Assembly (NCBI RefSeq): GCF_013820765.1
Contig: NZ_JABJVM010000003.1
Coordinates: 186,001-250,000, forward strand
DNA: 64,000 bases
Source of the DNA: Paenilisteria rustica
GTDB taxonomy: Bacteria > Bacillota > Bacilli > Lactobacillales > Listeriaceae
Direction of reading: 5' to 3'
A program made the position numbers and the translations under genes. The number at the start of each line of letters is the position of its first letter. The first letter of the stretch is position 1. Below the pieces are notes generated by a model. That model had not been told where the DNA came from, made no database searches, and was given only the letters and a program-made list of their open reading frames with translations. Below, piece by piece: positions 1 to 7,325 of this stretch.

Positions 1-173
1 TGAAGGAAAATAATATAGATATTAATTTAAGTAAATATAAAATAAGCTTAATTTAAAAGGTAAAGTAATACAAAATGGGAAGGTGAACGACATAAGGATA
101 GGGCATTTTTTTGTGAATTGCGTATGGTATAATATTTTCGTCAACACCAAAATAAGGAAGGAATGACTAACAA

Positions 174-470
174 GTGGCAAAGAAAATACAGTTACCAAGT
201 GGTCGATTAGCAGAACACGCGAGTGCAATCCAAGCCACGACGAATAATTTAAAGCTACAACCAAAGCCGAGTGTATCTTATTCCACGGGAAGTGCTCGCC
301 AATTGGTAGAAGGCGCGATGGAGTTTGCACAAATGACAGCATCCGCTCCCGCCGCGTTTCAAAAAGATACAGCGAATTTGAAAAATGTGGAGAAGGCATT
401 TGTTGCCTCGGAAAAAGCGCTGGGTGATATGCTACACAAAGGAATCGAATGGGTGGAAAGTAAAAAATAG
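174..470 (+). CDS. LXG-toxin partner, TIGR04197/DUF3130-like type VII secretion protein
   Basis: A 98-aa, mostly helical protein with no signal peptide. It starts at a GTG behind AAGGAAGGA. Size, Ala/Thr/Lys-rich helices and position directly before a DUF3958-like gene and an LXG toxin match the small WXG100-like partners (TIGR04197/DUF3130, the Lap1 class). In this family the partner binds the LXG helical domain and helps present the toxin to the ESX/T7b secretion machine. No export-machine genes (EssC, YukD) are visible here, so secretion would depend on components encoded elsewhere. First gene of an operon running to about 3.16 kb. A TATAAT lies at 128-133, but I see no convincing -35. Family assignment is from recognition; the role is inferred from context. 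Confidence 0.75.
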   Translation: MAKKIQLPSGRLAEHASAIQATTNNLKLQPKPSVSYSTGSARQLVEGAMEFAQMTASAPAAFQKDTANLKNVEKAFVASEKALGDMLHKGIEWVESKK

Positions 471-489
471 AGAAGGGGGATACATAGCA

Positions 490-801
490 ATGCAACCAAG
501 ACAACGGGAAGAAGATGCTTGGAAAGAACAAATCAAGAAAGAGCGGCAGTTTGAAGAGTTGGAGCAACTATTTTCAAAAGCGAAACGGGCACAAGAAAAT
601 GTGTTACATACTTTTCAGGATGCGTGGCAGGGTAACCGGTCACGGCAGCGATTAGGACTCGTCGAAGAGACCATGACAGAAGAATGGCAGAAGTGGAAAA
701 AACAGATGTACGCCGTGGATGATTTGATACAGGAATCGCGTCGCGCACACCAGCGAGCTAAATTTGCATCGAAGGAGGCTGATGCGCATGCCACGGATTG
801 A
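490..801 (+). CDS. LXG-toxin partner, DUF3958-like helical protein
   Basis: A 103-aa, strongly charged, coiled-coil-like protein rich in Glu, Lys, Gln and Arg. The reading frame is open from 385, but the ATG at 490 is preceded by AGAAGGGGGA at good spacing, so the upstream part overlapping the previous gene is not used. DUF3958 proteins are the second small partner (Lap2 class) of LXG toxins and form a helical complex with the toxin N-terminus. It overlaps the toxin gene by 14 nt, which suggests translational coupling. Cytoplasmic until co-secreted, by inference from the family. Confidence 0.7.
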   Translation: MQPRQREEDAWKEQIKKERQFEELEQLFSKAKRAQENVLHTFQDAWQGNRSRQRLGLVEETMTEEWQKWKKQMYAVDDLIQESRRAHQRAKFASKEADAHATD

Positions 802-2260
802 GATTGGGGAAGTACGCTATTTTGTGGAACAGTTTTTACGAGAAAGTAAACGATTACGAGATGCATTGCGGGATTATCGAAAAGCCGTCGCGAAGTTAGT
901 GGCGGATGGTGAGATCCAAGGTGAGTTTGTCGATAGTGCGAAAGACTATTATGAAACGGTGCACTATCCAATCGTAGACACGACGATTGAGTGTTTGAGT
1001 GAAGCGGATCGGATTTTGAAGAAGTATGTGCAGGATTTTGAATCCCAAGTAGATGATGCTTTTGACTCGCGATTGGATTCGGATAAATTGGAAGCGTTGT
1101 ATGCCGAAATTAGGCGCTCAGAGAATTTATTGGATGACTTCACGCACGCGATGGATTCGATGACGGGCAACTTGAACCTCGGGCAGCAGATAGGCATGAA
1201 GCTGGGGCTGGAAACGTCAATGATGCAAATCAAGGAAGAAATCAAGATTTTAGAACGGTATCTGGATTTTGAGCATAGTCATACGAACGTGATGCATGAT
1301 GTTTTATCGCGGATGTATCAGGTGAAGACGGGCGTGAATGAAATCCTAGCTGGAAAAGCGTTCAACGGCACGACACATATGTATGATTCCAGTAAGATGC
1401 AACTAGGCTGGTTGAATCATCTAGTACCAGAGAAGAAGCCGAAGAAAACATATAACTTTGATGATTACACGAAGACATTAGAGGGTGGCTACTGGGTTTT
1501 AAGCAAGAATGGCGTGACAGATCAAGAATCTGCAAGAGCAACAATTGCCTACAATGACGGCTTAAAAGATGGTACAATTAAGCGTGAAGTCGAAGATGCA
1601 GATATTGATTTTGAAACGGAATATATGTTAGCCGCAATGGAAGGATACAATCTACTCACAGGCGAGCCAATCACGAAGGCACAAAGCTTTTCTATCATAT
1701 CGGCAGTACTGCTCGGCGCTGTTGCAATGAAAGGCAGAGGTATTAAAGTTCCGAAGAGCAGTTTCAGCAAGATACAAAGTGACTTGAAAATCAAAGCAAC
1801 CAAAGATTTAGAGATGAAAAATATTAGTAAGAAAATCATGGCGACGAAGCCAATGAACTCACCAGTACCAGAGAAATGGATTAAAAAAGGTGGCAGTATT
1901 GCTATCGATAGTAAAGGCACATGGAGTTATACTAACAAGAACGGTCAGACGGTTAGGTATCCGAATGGTTATCCAGACTTTAAAGACTACAGACACCCCA
2001 ATGTTGAGCCTGTTACGATAAAGGTGGCGTCGCCTAAGAACCCTCAAGCCGATTTCAGGGCTGCAAACCTTGAAGCCAAATTAGATAAGAATTCGGAACC
2101 CCCTGTTCCTGAATTGAGTAAGCCACCGATAGGATATACTTGGCACCATCATGAGGATGGGAGGACAATGGAGCTTGTTGAAGCGAAAATTCATAAAGAT
2201 TTTAGGCATATTGGCGGACAATCTGCTGTAAATGGAAAAATAAATGGGAGCGTGAAATAA
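788..2260 (+). CDS. LXG-domain polymorphic toxin with C-terminal WHH-type HNH/EndoVII nuclease
   Basis: 490 aa. The start at 788 is chosen because AAGGAGG at 772-778 sits about 9 nt upstream; earlier ATGs at 764 and 782 lack spacing. Residues about 1-200 are all helical (IEIGEVRYFVEQFLRES onward), typical of the LXG export domain. The middle is a linker with a hydrophobic stretch (SIISAVLLGAVAMKG). The last 45 residues contain GYTWHHHEDG, then LVEAKIH and FRHIGGQS, the WHH/HNH-EndoVII nuclease signature with clustered His. Such toxins are exported by the type VII system and cleave nucleic acid in competing cells. Two SUKH immunity-like genes follow at once, and the stop overlaps the next ATG (TAATG). 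The catalytic assignment rests on motif recognition. Confidence 0.85.
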   Translation: MPRIEIGEVRYFVEQFLRESKRLRDALRDYRKAVAKLVADGEIQGEFVDSAKDYYETVHYPIVDTTIECLSEADRILKKYVQDFESQVDDAFDSRLDSDKLEALYAEIRRSENLLDDFTHAMDSMTGNLNLGQQIGMKLGLETSMMQIKEEIKILERYLDFEHSHTNVMHDVLSRMYQVKTGVNEILAGKAFNGTTHMYDSSKMQLGWLNHLVPEKKPKKTYNFDDYTKTLEGGYWVLSKNGVTDQESARATIAYNDGLKDGTIKREVEDADIDFETEYMLAAMEGYNLLTGEPITKAQSFSIISAVLLGAVAMKGRGIKVPKSSFSKIQSDLKIKATKDLEMKNISKKIMATKPMNSPVPEKWIKKGGSIAIDSKGTWSYTNKNGQTVRYPNGYPDFKDYRHPNVEPVTIKVASPKNPQADFRAANLEAKLDKNSEPPVPELSKPPIGYTWHHHEDGRTMELVEAKIHKDFRHIGGQSAVNGKINGSVK

Positions 2261-2706
2261 TGTTTAAGATGAACAGTGAAAATAAAAAAATAACCATTAA
2301 GGATATTGAAATATTTGAATCTAAGCATGGTTTACACCTACCACAAGAATATAAGGCTTTCTTGCTTGAATTTAATGGTGGATACCCTGAAAAATCTAAT
2401 TTTATAATATCAGATGATGAAGGTATTAGCTTAGTCAATAAATTTTATGGTATTGGAGAAGAATCAGGGGATCTAGGTGAGACATTTGAAATATTGGATG
2501 GTGAAATACCAGATGGTTTCATTTCTATTGCTGACGATCCTGCTGGAAACGAAATCTGCATAGGAACAGAGAAGAGCGAGTACAAAGAAAAAGTTTATTT
2601 TTGGCGACACGATATGGAATCTGATTCAGAAATGGATAATATGTTTTTACTTGCTGAGGATTTGAAAACATTTTTGAATAAATTATATGGAGATAATGAT
2701 GAATAG
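2260..2706 (+). CDS. SUKH (SMI1/KNR4) family immunity protein
   Basis: 148 aa. The N-terminus has the SUKH-1 pattern: helix ending in KHGLHLPQEYKAFLLEFNGG, then strands with FYGIG and PDGFISIADDPAGNEICIG. SUKH proteins are the commonest immunity proteins for nuclease polymorphic toxins and bind the cognate toxin domain in the cytoplasm. The ATG overlaps the LXG toxin stop, so translation is coupled, which supports this as the cognate immunity gene. A start at 2269 (second Met) is possible. The gene is AT-richer than the toxin's LXG half, common for exchangeable toxin-tip/immunity modules. Confidence 0.85.
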   Translation: MFKMNSENKKITIKDIEIFESKHGLHLPQEYKAFLLEFNGGYPEKSNFIISDDEGISLVNKFYGIGEESGDLGETFEILDGEIPDGFISIADDPAGNEICIGTEKSEYKEKVYFWRHDMESDSEMDNMFLLAEDLKTFLNKLYGDNDE

Positions 2707-2718
2707 TGGGTACTTGTA

Positions 2719-3159
2719 GTGATAAAAGAATTTGGTAAGGCACAAGCAGAAGATATAAAAGCTATGGGAAGGCGATACGATATCAATCTACCATCGGATT
2801 ATATAGCTTTTCTAGAAACCTCCAATGGTGGCATAGTAGATAAGTCTGACAGGAACCAAGTATGGATAGAGGGCGTAAATTCAAGTGTCAATATTGATGT
2901 GTTATATGGAGTAAATACAGGCAATAGCTCTTCTAACATAGAAATATGGATGGAAAAACTAAAAGACGATATGATGGAAGGTTCGATAATCATTGGGGAT
3001 GACCTTATGCAGGGCATTATTGTGATGATTTGCGAAGGCGAATTTGCAGGTATTTATTACTGGGACGACTCATTTCAATTTGAAGAATCGACGGATGAAA
3101 AGAATACGTATTGGATTGCAAAGGACTTCTCAACCCTCATAGATATGATTAGAAGATAG
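2719..3159 (+). CDS. Second SUKH-like immunity protein
   Basis: 146 aa with a GTG start 12 nt after the first SUKH gene. It has the same pattern: YDINLPSDYIAFLETSNGG, then LYGVNTG, SIIIGDDLMQGIIVM and YYWDDSF near the end. It is clearly a diverged SUKH relative of its neighbour. In LXG loci a second immunity gene usually protects against a different toxin tip and is kept as an orphan. Which of the two neutralises the upstream nuclease cannot be read from sequence; adjacency favours the first. The ribosome binding site is weak. Confidence 0.75.
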   Translation: MIKEFGKAQAEDIKAMGRRYDINLPSDYIAFLETSNGGIVDKSDRNQVWIEGVNSSVNIDVLYGVNTGNSSSNIEIWMEKLKDDMMEGSIIIGDDLMQGIIVMICEGEFAGIYYWDDSFQFEESTDEKNTYWIAKDFSTLIDMIRR

Positions 3160-3160
3160 T

Positions 3161-3253
3161 ATTGGGAAAAAATATGCTGAATACTGCTACTCTTGGCTAA
3201 GATTACCGAACAAAGAAATTAATATGCGAATGGCTTATCTGATAGGAGTTTAA
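3161..3253 (+). pseudogene. Possible coding remnant (C-terminal 30 codons, no start)
   Basis: Between the second SUKH gene and the next CDS, one frame is open for 30 codons and ends in TAA. It encodes a protein-like tail containing YCYSWLRLPNKEINMRMAYL. There is no start codon with a ribosome binding site. It looks like the 3' end of a lost gene, plausible in an LXG locus where orphan toxin tips and immunity genes accumulate. The stretch is short, so chance is possible. Its last bases carry the GGAG ribosome binding site of the next gene. Confidence 0.3.
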
Positions 3254-3254
3254 T

Positions 3255-4058
3255 ATGAGTGAGAACGGGAAATGGGGAAAAATTCATAACTGCGCAAAAA
3301 GCGGTTGGAAAAAGATTTGTGAAGAGTTTAAAAAAGGAATGGTTAGGCTGATAGCTTGGAGCATACCTGTTGCTATAGCGATCTTAGCTTGGGGCTTTAT
3401 TGAGGATAGATTTATAAATCCAGATTTCGAGTTAATGGGTGTTGAAATTGAACATATTGAACAAACTACTACTGATGAGTTGAATGCACGACCAGGAACG
3501 TCAGCTAAATCAGATTTTGAAGAAACTATTTATGCCTATAAACCGATACTTGATATTAGTTTAATAGCAACTGGGGATATTCAAGATATATATCTTGCTT
3601 ATGGCTATGATGATGCCAGTGTGGTTGATGAAGGGACTATCTACAGATTGCAAGGAGTTACTCAGAAAGAGGGCTTTAAGGAAAGAACAACATGTAGAAC
3701 TGTATTAAATTATAATACTTCTACGAATACTGGATATAAAGATGTCTACTTAATCATAAAAGATTCCAAAACTGCATCTAAAAACGTATATCTAATAAAT
3801 ATTCGAACTGACGAGCTTGAATATGCTCTCAAGCTTGAACCAAGAGAGAAAAAGTCTAACGGGACAGTTGTTCTTGAGCAGACAATCAACGCTAAGACGA
3901 ATAAAGGGAGTCTCAAGTTTGATTTCATTACCGAGCAGGGTATAATGACCTTAACTCATAATGAGAAAGGAAATGAAGGTACGGATATCAATTATATTTC
4001 TGTAAATCGAGAAAAATTATTGAGAAATATGTCCAAACTGAGGAGTTTGCCATTGTAG
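3255..4058 (+). CDS. Single-pass membrane protein of unknown function
   Basis: 267 aa. ATG follows TAGGAG at good spacing. The N-terminus is Lys-rich and cytoplasmic, followed by one hydrophobic segment at about residues 31-48 (LIAWSIPVAIAILAWGF). The remaining ~215 residues would face outside and are rich in beta-strand-forming residues and Asp/Thr, without a motif I recognise. It follows the toxin/immunity genes in the same direction, so it may be a membrane immunity or accessory protein of the LXG locus, but that is only context. No terminator is seen before it. Function unknown. Confidence 0.6.
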   Translation: MSENGKWGKIHNCAKSGWKKICEEFKKGMVRLIAWSIPVAIAILAWGFIEDRFINPDFELMGVEIEHIEQTTTDELNARPGTSAKSDFEETIYAYKPILDISLIATGDIQDIYLAYGYDDASVVDEGTIYRLQGVTQKEGFKERTTCRTVLNYNTSTNTGYKDVYLIIKDSKTASKNVYLINIRTDELEYALKLEPREKKSNGTVVLEQTINAKTNKGSLKFDFITEQGIMTLTHNEKGNEGTDINYISVNREKLLRNMSKLRSLPL

Positions 4059-4122
4059 AGGTTTTAAATCATGAGCATTCTGGATATTAGATACTCAAAA
4101 ATTCCTAAACCTATAAAACTAT

Positions 4123-4147
4123 TTGTGAAAACCACTAATTTTCACAA
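4123..4147. repeat. Perfect inverted repeat, 9-bp arms
   Basis: TTGTGAAAA and TTTTCACAA flank a 7-nt spacer, about 65 nt after the preceding stop. It could be a rho-independent hairpin without a T tract, or an operator. The right arm resembles the TTCACAA core of the PrfA-like promoter boxes further right, but the rest of that architecture is absent. Confidence 0.5.
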
Positions 4148-4200
4148 TCAAAACCAAATCACAGCAACATTTATACTCATAATAATTCTCAAATTCAACT

Positions 4201-4240
4201 CTTAATCAGCGGGTCGTGGGTTCGATCCCCTCACAACCCA
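4201..4240 (+). pseudogene. tRNA-Lys-like 3' half (attachment-site scar)
   Basis: CTTAATCAGCGGGTCGTGGG followed by TTCGATCCCC reads as the 3' side of an anticodon arm, variable loop and T-arm (GGTTCGATCC). It resembles Firmicutes tRNA-Lys, whose anticodon arm continues ...CTTTTAATCAG. The acceptor strand is degenerate and no 5' half (D-arm) lies upstream, so this is a fragment, not a working tRNA. tRNA 3' ends are classic integrase targets, so it is best read as an att scar. A second copy is at 6957. Confidence 0.65.
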
Positions 4241-4247
4241 TCTTAGA

Positions 4248-4283
4248 GCCTCAACGGATATCATGTCTGTTGTGGCTTTTTTT
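4248..4283 (+). terminator. Rho-independent terminator after the tRNA scar
   Basis: GCCTCAACGGA pairs with TCTGTTGTGGC (one mismatch, one wobble) around a 7-nt loop and is followed by seven T. It is probably the original terminator of the tRNA gene carried with the scar. The copy near 7005 is degenerate. Confidence 0.7.
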
Positions 4284-4398
4284 GCGCGTAAATTTGTTTG
4301 TGAATGTGCAAAAAAAGTGCAAGTTAGATTTAAAAAGCGATAAATCCCCTTATTGCCCAAACTCAAAGTAAGTTGGATTCATTGGAATTAAAGCGTGT

Positions 4399-4436
4399 AA
4401 AAAAGACGTGATTTATCGGGAACGTGTCTTTTTTTT
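4399..4436 (+). terminator. Terminator-like hairpin in the left repeat
   Basis: AAAAAAGAC pairs with GTCTTTTTT across an 18-nt loop and continues into a T run. The A-rich left arm makes it potentially bidirectional. A counterpart is at 7079-7114. Confidence 0.6.
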
Positions 4437-4584
4437 GACAAGCCCTCTTTCTTTCTAAAATTTGTATGAAAATAGAACGGTTTAGGCTAGACATTACTAG
4501 AGCATAAATATACAATTTGCACAAGGAACTACGAAATGTTTTGTTTATTAGTGGCTCCAAATAGAGAGAAAAGGGGAAGAAGAT

Positions 4585-5205
4585 ATGAATAAAAACACAG
4601 TAAAATTAGTAACACCTATTATAGCAACATCGTTAGTTTTTGCATCTTTAGCACCTGCTATTGTTGTAAATGCTGATGAAATCAACAATAATACAGAGGT
4701 GAGTGCACCGTCTGTTGGAATGTTAACAGATGCAGATATATTAGCGGCTAACAATTATATTTCTTTTGATATAAACACAAAGCAATTTGTAGTAGATAGC
4801 GCTATAGCAAATATATTCCCAGCTGAAAAAGTGGCATCGGTTGAAGAGTATGTTAAGCAAACTAATATCCAATTAGCTAGTATTAAACAAGATGGCTCGG
4901 AAGTAGCTTCTGTAGTAGACACAGACGGTAGCGAGACGGTTTTGACCCCTGTCCTGCTAAGAGGAGCAGGAGTAAATTCCATTACGTTTCATTGGAATTA
5001 CGCTAGGATTAAAATAAAAGCTAGTTCTGTTTCAGATGCTGTAGCTTTGGGTTTCATTATAGGTGGTATAAAAATAGAGGCTGACATTATAAAAATTGCT
5101 TGTGGAGCTGCGGGGCTCAAAGTTTCTAAGTATGTAACACGAGGTATATGGTTTGATTATAATTATCTTGTAGGCGTATTCACTGGGAACGCTGGTTTAC
5201 AGTGA
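4585..5205 (+). CDS. Small secreted protein, bacteriocin-like organisation, unknown family
   Basis: 206 aa. ATG follows AAGGGGAAGA. It has a clear Sec signal peptide (MNKNTVKLVTPIIATSLVFA... ending VVNA-DE). The mature part is acidic. The last 70 residues are Gly/Ala/Ile-rich and hydrophobic (VALGFIIGGIKIEADIIKIA) and end in RGIWFDYNYLVGVF. I do not recognise the family. Secreted, with a hydrophobic Gly-rich C-terminal region and a tiny membrane-protein gene 23 nt downstream, it resembles a secreted effector/immunity pair, but this is inference. It lies inside the tRNA-scar interval, so it is accessory DNA. Confidence 0.65.
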   Translation: MNKNTVKLVTPIIATSLVFASLAPAIVVNADEINNNTEVSAPSVGMLTDADILAANNYISFDINTKQFVVDSAIANIFPAEKVASVEEYVKQTNIQLASIKQDGSEVASVVDTDGSETVLTPVLLRGAGVNSITFHWNYARIKIKASSVSDAVALGFIIGGIKIEADIIKIACGAAGLKVSKYVTRGIWFDYNYLVGVFTGNAGLQ

Positions 5206-5228
5206 ATACTGGTTGGAGAGGAGATATA

Positions 5229-5408
5229 TTGAAAAAAGTAATAAGAGAAGCTTTTGAAGTTTTTGGTATGCTGTTTTTAGTTTTGCTGATTTGGTCTTAT
5301 TTTGATCAAAATGGGGACACAATTTATCAAGGAAAAACTTTTCTGATAGTGTTTTTATTGGCTTTAATTTTCGGTGGCTACCTTAGAGAAGTTAGACGTA
5401 AAAAATGA
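5229..5408 (+). CDS. Two-TM mini membrane protein (possible immunity partner)
   Basis: 59 aa from a TTG start, chosen because GGAGAGGAG lies 5 nt upstream; the upstream ATG at 5202 overlaps the previous gene and has no site. Two hydrophobic helices (VFGMLFLVLLIWSYF and TFLIVFLLALIFGGYL) end in a basic tail, REVRRKK. A clear paralogue sits at 6530-6727: compare LKKVIREAFEVFGMLF with LKKSIKEGLEIFGGMF. It follows the secreted-protein gene by 23 nt. Size and topology fit immunity proteins of small bacteriocins, but function is not established. Confidence 0.6.
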   Translation: MKKVIREAFEVFGMLFLVLLIWSYFDQNGDTIYQGKTFLIVFLLALIFGGYLREVRRKK

Positions 5409-5442
5409 GTGGCTAAAAAAGAAATCTTGAAATAAAGAGATT

Positions 5443-5742
5443 TTGGCCGAGGTTGTTGGTATATTAAAATGTGAACGCTCGACTCCTGTAAATTGGAAGC
5501 GGGCTTTTTTTAGTAGGTGTATATGGAATGAAATCCTAATAAACGGGATGGCTGAAACTGATGGGTTAGAAAAACCGGGCAGAACAATGCTTGCAAGTGA
5601 GGCATCAATAAATAGGAGTAGCCATATTGTTAAAATAAATAATAAGATTAGAAAATTGACATCTGTTGAATGTGAAAGGATAAACGGATACCATGGGAGA
5701 AAGAATAGGGAAAAGATTAGATATTCTATCAAGTACGAATGA
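5443..5742 (+). pseudogene. C-terminal remnant of a C-5 cytosine DNA methyltransferase
   Basis: Residues about 46-83 of this frame read GRTMLASEASINRSSHIVK then KIRKLTSVECERINGYHG. This matches the end of phage-type Dcm enzymes (usual form RTMLASE..NRSSH, then RKLTPVECERLNGFP). All upstream catalytic parts (SAM-binding loop, PCQ, ENV) are missing, and the first ~45 residues are not methylase-like and overlap a possible terminator of the previous gene. A degraded fragment, supporting the view that 4.2-7.2 kb is decayed phage or island DNA. Confidence 0.7.
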
Positions 5743-5823
5743 AGCGTCAGAACTAGGAAAATCTAATTGGGTGTATTGGATTTGTTAGAGGAATCACGAA
5801 ATTTACCTAACTATTTAACGAGT

Positions 5824-5860
5824 AAAAAAGACATAATAAACTCCAAGTATGACTTTTTTC
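5824..5860 (+). terminator. Terminator after the methylase remnant
   Basis: AAAAAAGACATA pairs with TATGACTTTTTT (one mismatch) around a 12-nt loop; its own right arm supplies the T run. Potentially bidirectional. Confidence 0.55.
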
Positions 5861-6025
5861 GTAATTCGCTTAATAATATCATTATATGTTAGTAATTCAG
5901 TGGATCCTATCTTTGTGCTCGCGAAATTTCCAGTATATAATTTAATTGTACAAATATTTGATTATAATTAAATAAAAGAGGAGATGGACAACTAGAAAAT
6001 AAATTAAGCGCAGAGGAGGATAATA

Positions 6026-6229
6026 ATGAAAAAAATACTCCTAATTGTTGGGGATAATGTATGGGCATGTCTGTGTATTGCTTTGTTGGCCATATACATA
6101 CTTAGTATTAAAAATAACGAACCGATTCTTAATAATTGGGGAATTCCATTGTTAACAGCAGGTGTAGTATTTAATTGGATTTTATTCAACAGAATGATAC
6201 TTAAAAAAAGAGGGGAAATGAGAATATGA
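6026..6229 (+). CDS. Small two-TM membrane protein
   Basis: 67 aa, ATG after GAGGAGGATAATA, a strong site. Two hydrophobic helices (WACLCIALLAIYILSI and IPLLTAGVVFNWILF) end in a basic tail. Its last codons overlap the ATG of a frameshifted secreted-protein gene (6226). Unknown family. The gap before it (5861-6025) is AT-rich with no other gene visible. In layout it may be an immunity or export partner of the broken gene that follows. Confidence 0.5.
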   Translation: MKKILLIVGDNVWACLCIALLAIYILSIKNNEPILNNWGIPLLTAGVVFNWILFNRMILKKRGEMRI

Positions 6230-6425
6230 AAAAAAGCTCTGATGTCAATAATTATACTTATGTAGCGTTTTATCACCAAATTTTGCTAGTGCCGAAACAG
6301 ACATGAATACTTTTTTTGATGGGCAATACTATCAAGTGACTAAAAAAGGTAACATCATCACTATCTTAGACAAATTTGTATCTAGATTATTACTAGTTAG
6401 AGAGTCAAATTGGGCGGTGCATTAA
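6226..6425 (+). pseudogene. Frameshifted small secreted-protein gene
   Basis: Three frames must be joined to read a sensible product. ATG AAA AAA starts at 6226; after a 7-A run the frame shifts to ALMSIIILM; a further shift at 6264 gives SVLSPNFASAETDMNTFFDG and runs to a stop at 6425. Joined, the first part is a typical signal peptide with an Ala-X-Ala cleavage site. The product would be only about 65 aa. Two separate shifts make it a pseudogene rather than a phase-variable gene. It occupies the same relative place, before a 60-aa two-TM gene, as the secreted gene at 4585. Confidence 0.6.
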
Positions 6426-6529
6426 AAGTAGTATGATATTCACTGCACGTTTATTTAACTTATGGAGATTAATAGAGTAGCTAAAACCTTAGTAATCGTA
6501 TAAAAATTGCATGGATGAAGGTGATTATA

Positions 6530-6727
6530 TTGAAAAAAAGTATAAAAGAAGGTTTGGAAATATTTGGAGGAATGTTTTTATTTTTATTAGTATGTTCTCT
6601 TTTTTTTCGAGTGAATTCTGTAACCACAGACTATAAAATATGGTTAATAGGTTATTTTTTTCTACTAGTTATAGGAAGGTATATTGGCAATGAGAGAAGG
6701 GCAAGAAAGATAGCGTCTAAGCTTTAA
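6530..6727 (+). CDS. Two-TM mini membrane protein, paralogue of 5229-5408
   Basis: 65 aa from a TTG start with GAAGGTGA 6 nt upstream; the ATG at 6515 has no site. Two helices (GGMFLFLLVCSLFF and WLIGYFFLLVIGRYIG) end in a basic tail, GNERRARKIASKL. The first 20 residues align with the 5229 product, so it is the second copy of the same gene type. Its secreted-protein partner upstream is broken, leaving it an orphan. Confidence 0.6.
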   Translation: MKKSIKEGLEIFGGMFLFLLVCSLFFRVNSVTTDYKIWLIGYFFLLVIGRYIGNERRARKIASKL

Positions 6728-6940
6728 ATTGAGTGATATAATGAAATAAACGTGTTCTAAAATAACAAGTAATAGATATAATTATTGTTCGGATAAAAAA
6801 AGTTTTTATCATAAATAGAGTCATAATCGTTCATGTTTAATTTTATCGGAAACAGAGATGTTCTTGAAAATTATTTGCAAGAACTATAATAAGATATGCA
6901 AGATGCACCGGTTTTTCACAAGCTTAACTTAGTGATGGCA
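6728..6940. other. Gene-free AT-rich stretch with two small hairpins
   Basis: No coding frame with a ribosome binding site is seen. It contains a GATAAAAA/TTTTTATC hairpin at 6792-6810, possibly the terminator of the 65-aa gene, and a GTTCTTG/CAAGAAC hairpin at 6860-6884. The right copy of the tRNA-scar repeat follows. Confidence 0.4.
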
Positions 6941-7240
6941 ATGAAATTATTCAAATCTTAATCAGCGGGTCGTGGGTTCGATCCCCTCGCCACCAATCTT
7001 AGAGCCTCAATGGAGGTTACATCTGTTAAGTTTTTTTGCACGAGAATTTGCTTGATGCTCCTCAAAGTTCAAATGTGTAAAAAAGACGAAATGAGTTAGA
7101 AATATGTCTTTTTATTGAACATGGGCCATCCTTTCTAAAAAAATACATAAAAAAGGACATCTGGAAATAGATATGATTAGGATTTGGATATACAATTAGT
7201 ACAGGAATTCACAAAATGCTTGTTTACCGACAATTCTAAA
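6941..7240 (+). repeat. Right copy of the diverged direct repeat with tRNA 3' scar
   Basis: It contains CTTAATCAGCGGGTCGTGGG plus TTCGATCCCCTC at 6957-6988, identical over 32 nt to 4201-4232. TCTTAGAGCCTCAA, a degenerate terminator and an AAAAAAGAC/GTCTTTTT hairpin at 7079-7114 follow. It marks the right edge of the 2.76-kb accessory unit; recognisably ordinary genes resume at 7.3 kb. Confidence 0.65.
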
Positions 7241-7325
7241 TCGAAGCAAGTAATATTTTGATTGAAAGATGGTATTTTTTTATTAAGTTTTTGAATTATA
7301 AAGTATTGGGAGGATGGATTTACAA

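Larger units (their letters stand above)
4185..4560 (+). repeat. Left copy of a diverged direct repeat beginning with a tRNA 3' fragment
   Basis: This stretch matches 6941-7240 in order: a tRNA-Lys-like 3' half, the string TCTTAGAGCCTCAA, a terminator, an AAAAAAGAC...GTCTTTTTT hairpin, then related AT-rich sequence (ATATACAATTTGCACAAGGA here, ATATACAATTAGTACAGGAA on the right). The offset between the tRNA parts is 2756 nt. The two copies look like boundaries left by successive insertions at a tRNA 3' end, or by duplication of an insertion boundary. No integrase gene remains between them. Confidence 0.65.

Noticed and set aside
1-173. Promoter of the LXG operon
   Set aside because: A good TATAAT at 128-133 but no acceptable -35 (TTGTGA at 111 is only 11 nt away), so not listed as a feature.
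22-567. Long minus-strand open frame (181 codons)
   Set aside because: Overlaps the T7 partner genes, has Phe/Leu/Pro/Ser-rich shadow composition and no ribosome binding site.
3255-4058. Assignment as the T7SS export component EssA/EssB
   Set aside because: Only one TM segment and no recognisable family motif; position alone is not enough.
4201-4240. Intact tRNA gene
   Set aside because: Only the anticodon-arm 3' side, T-arm and a degenerate acceptor strand are present; no D-arm or 5' acceptor upstream.
5202-5228. ATG start of the 68-codon frame
   Set aside because: Overlaps the preceding gene end; the TTG at 5229 has GGAGAGGAG and matches the paralogue's start.
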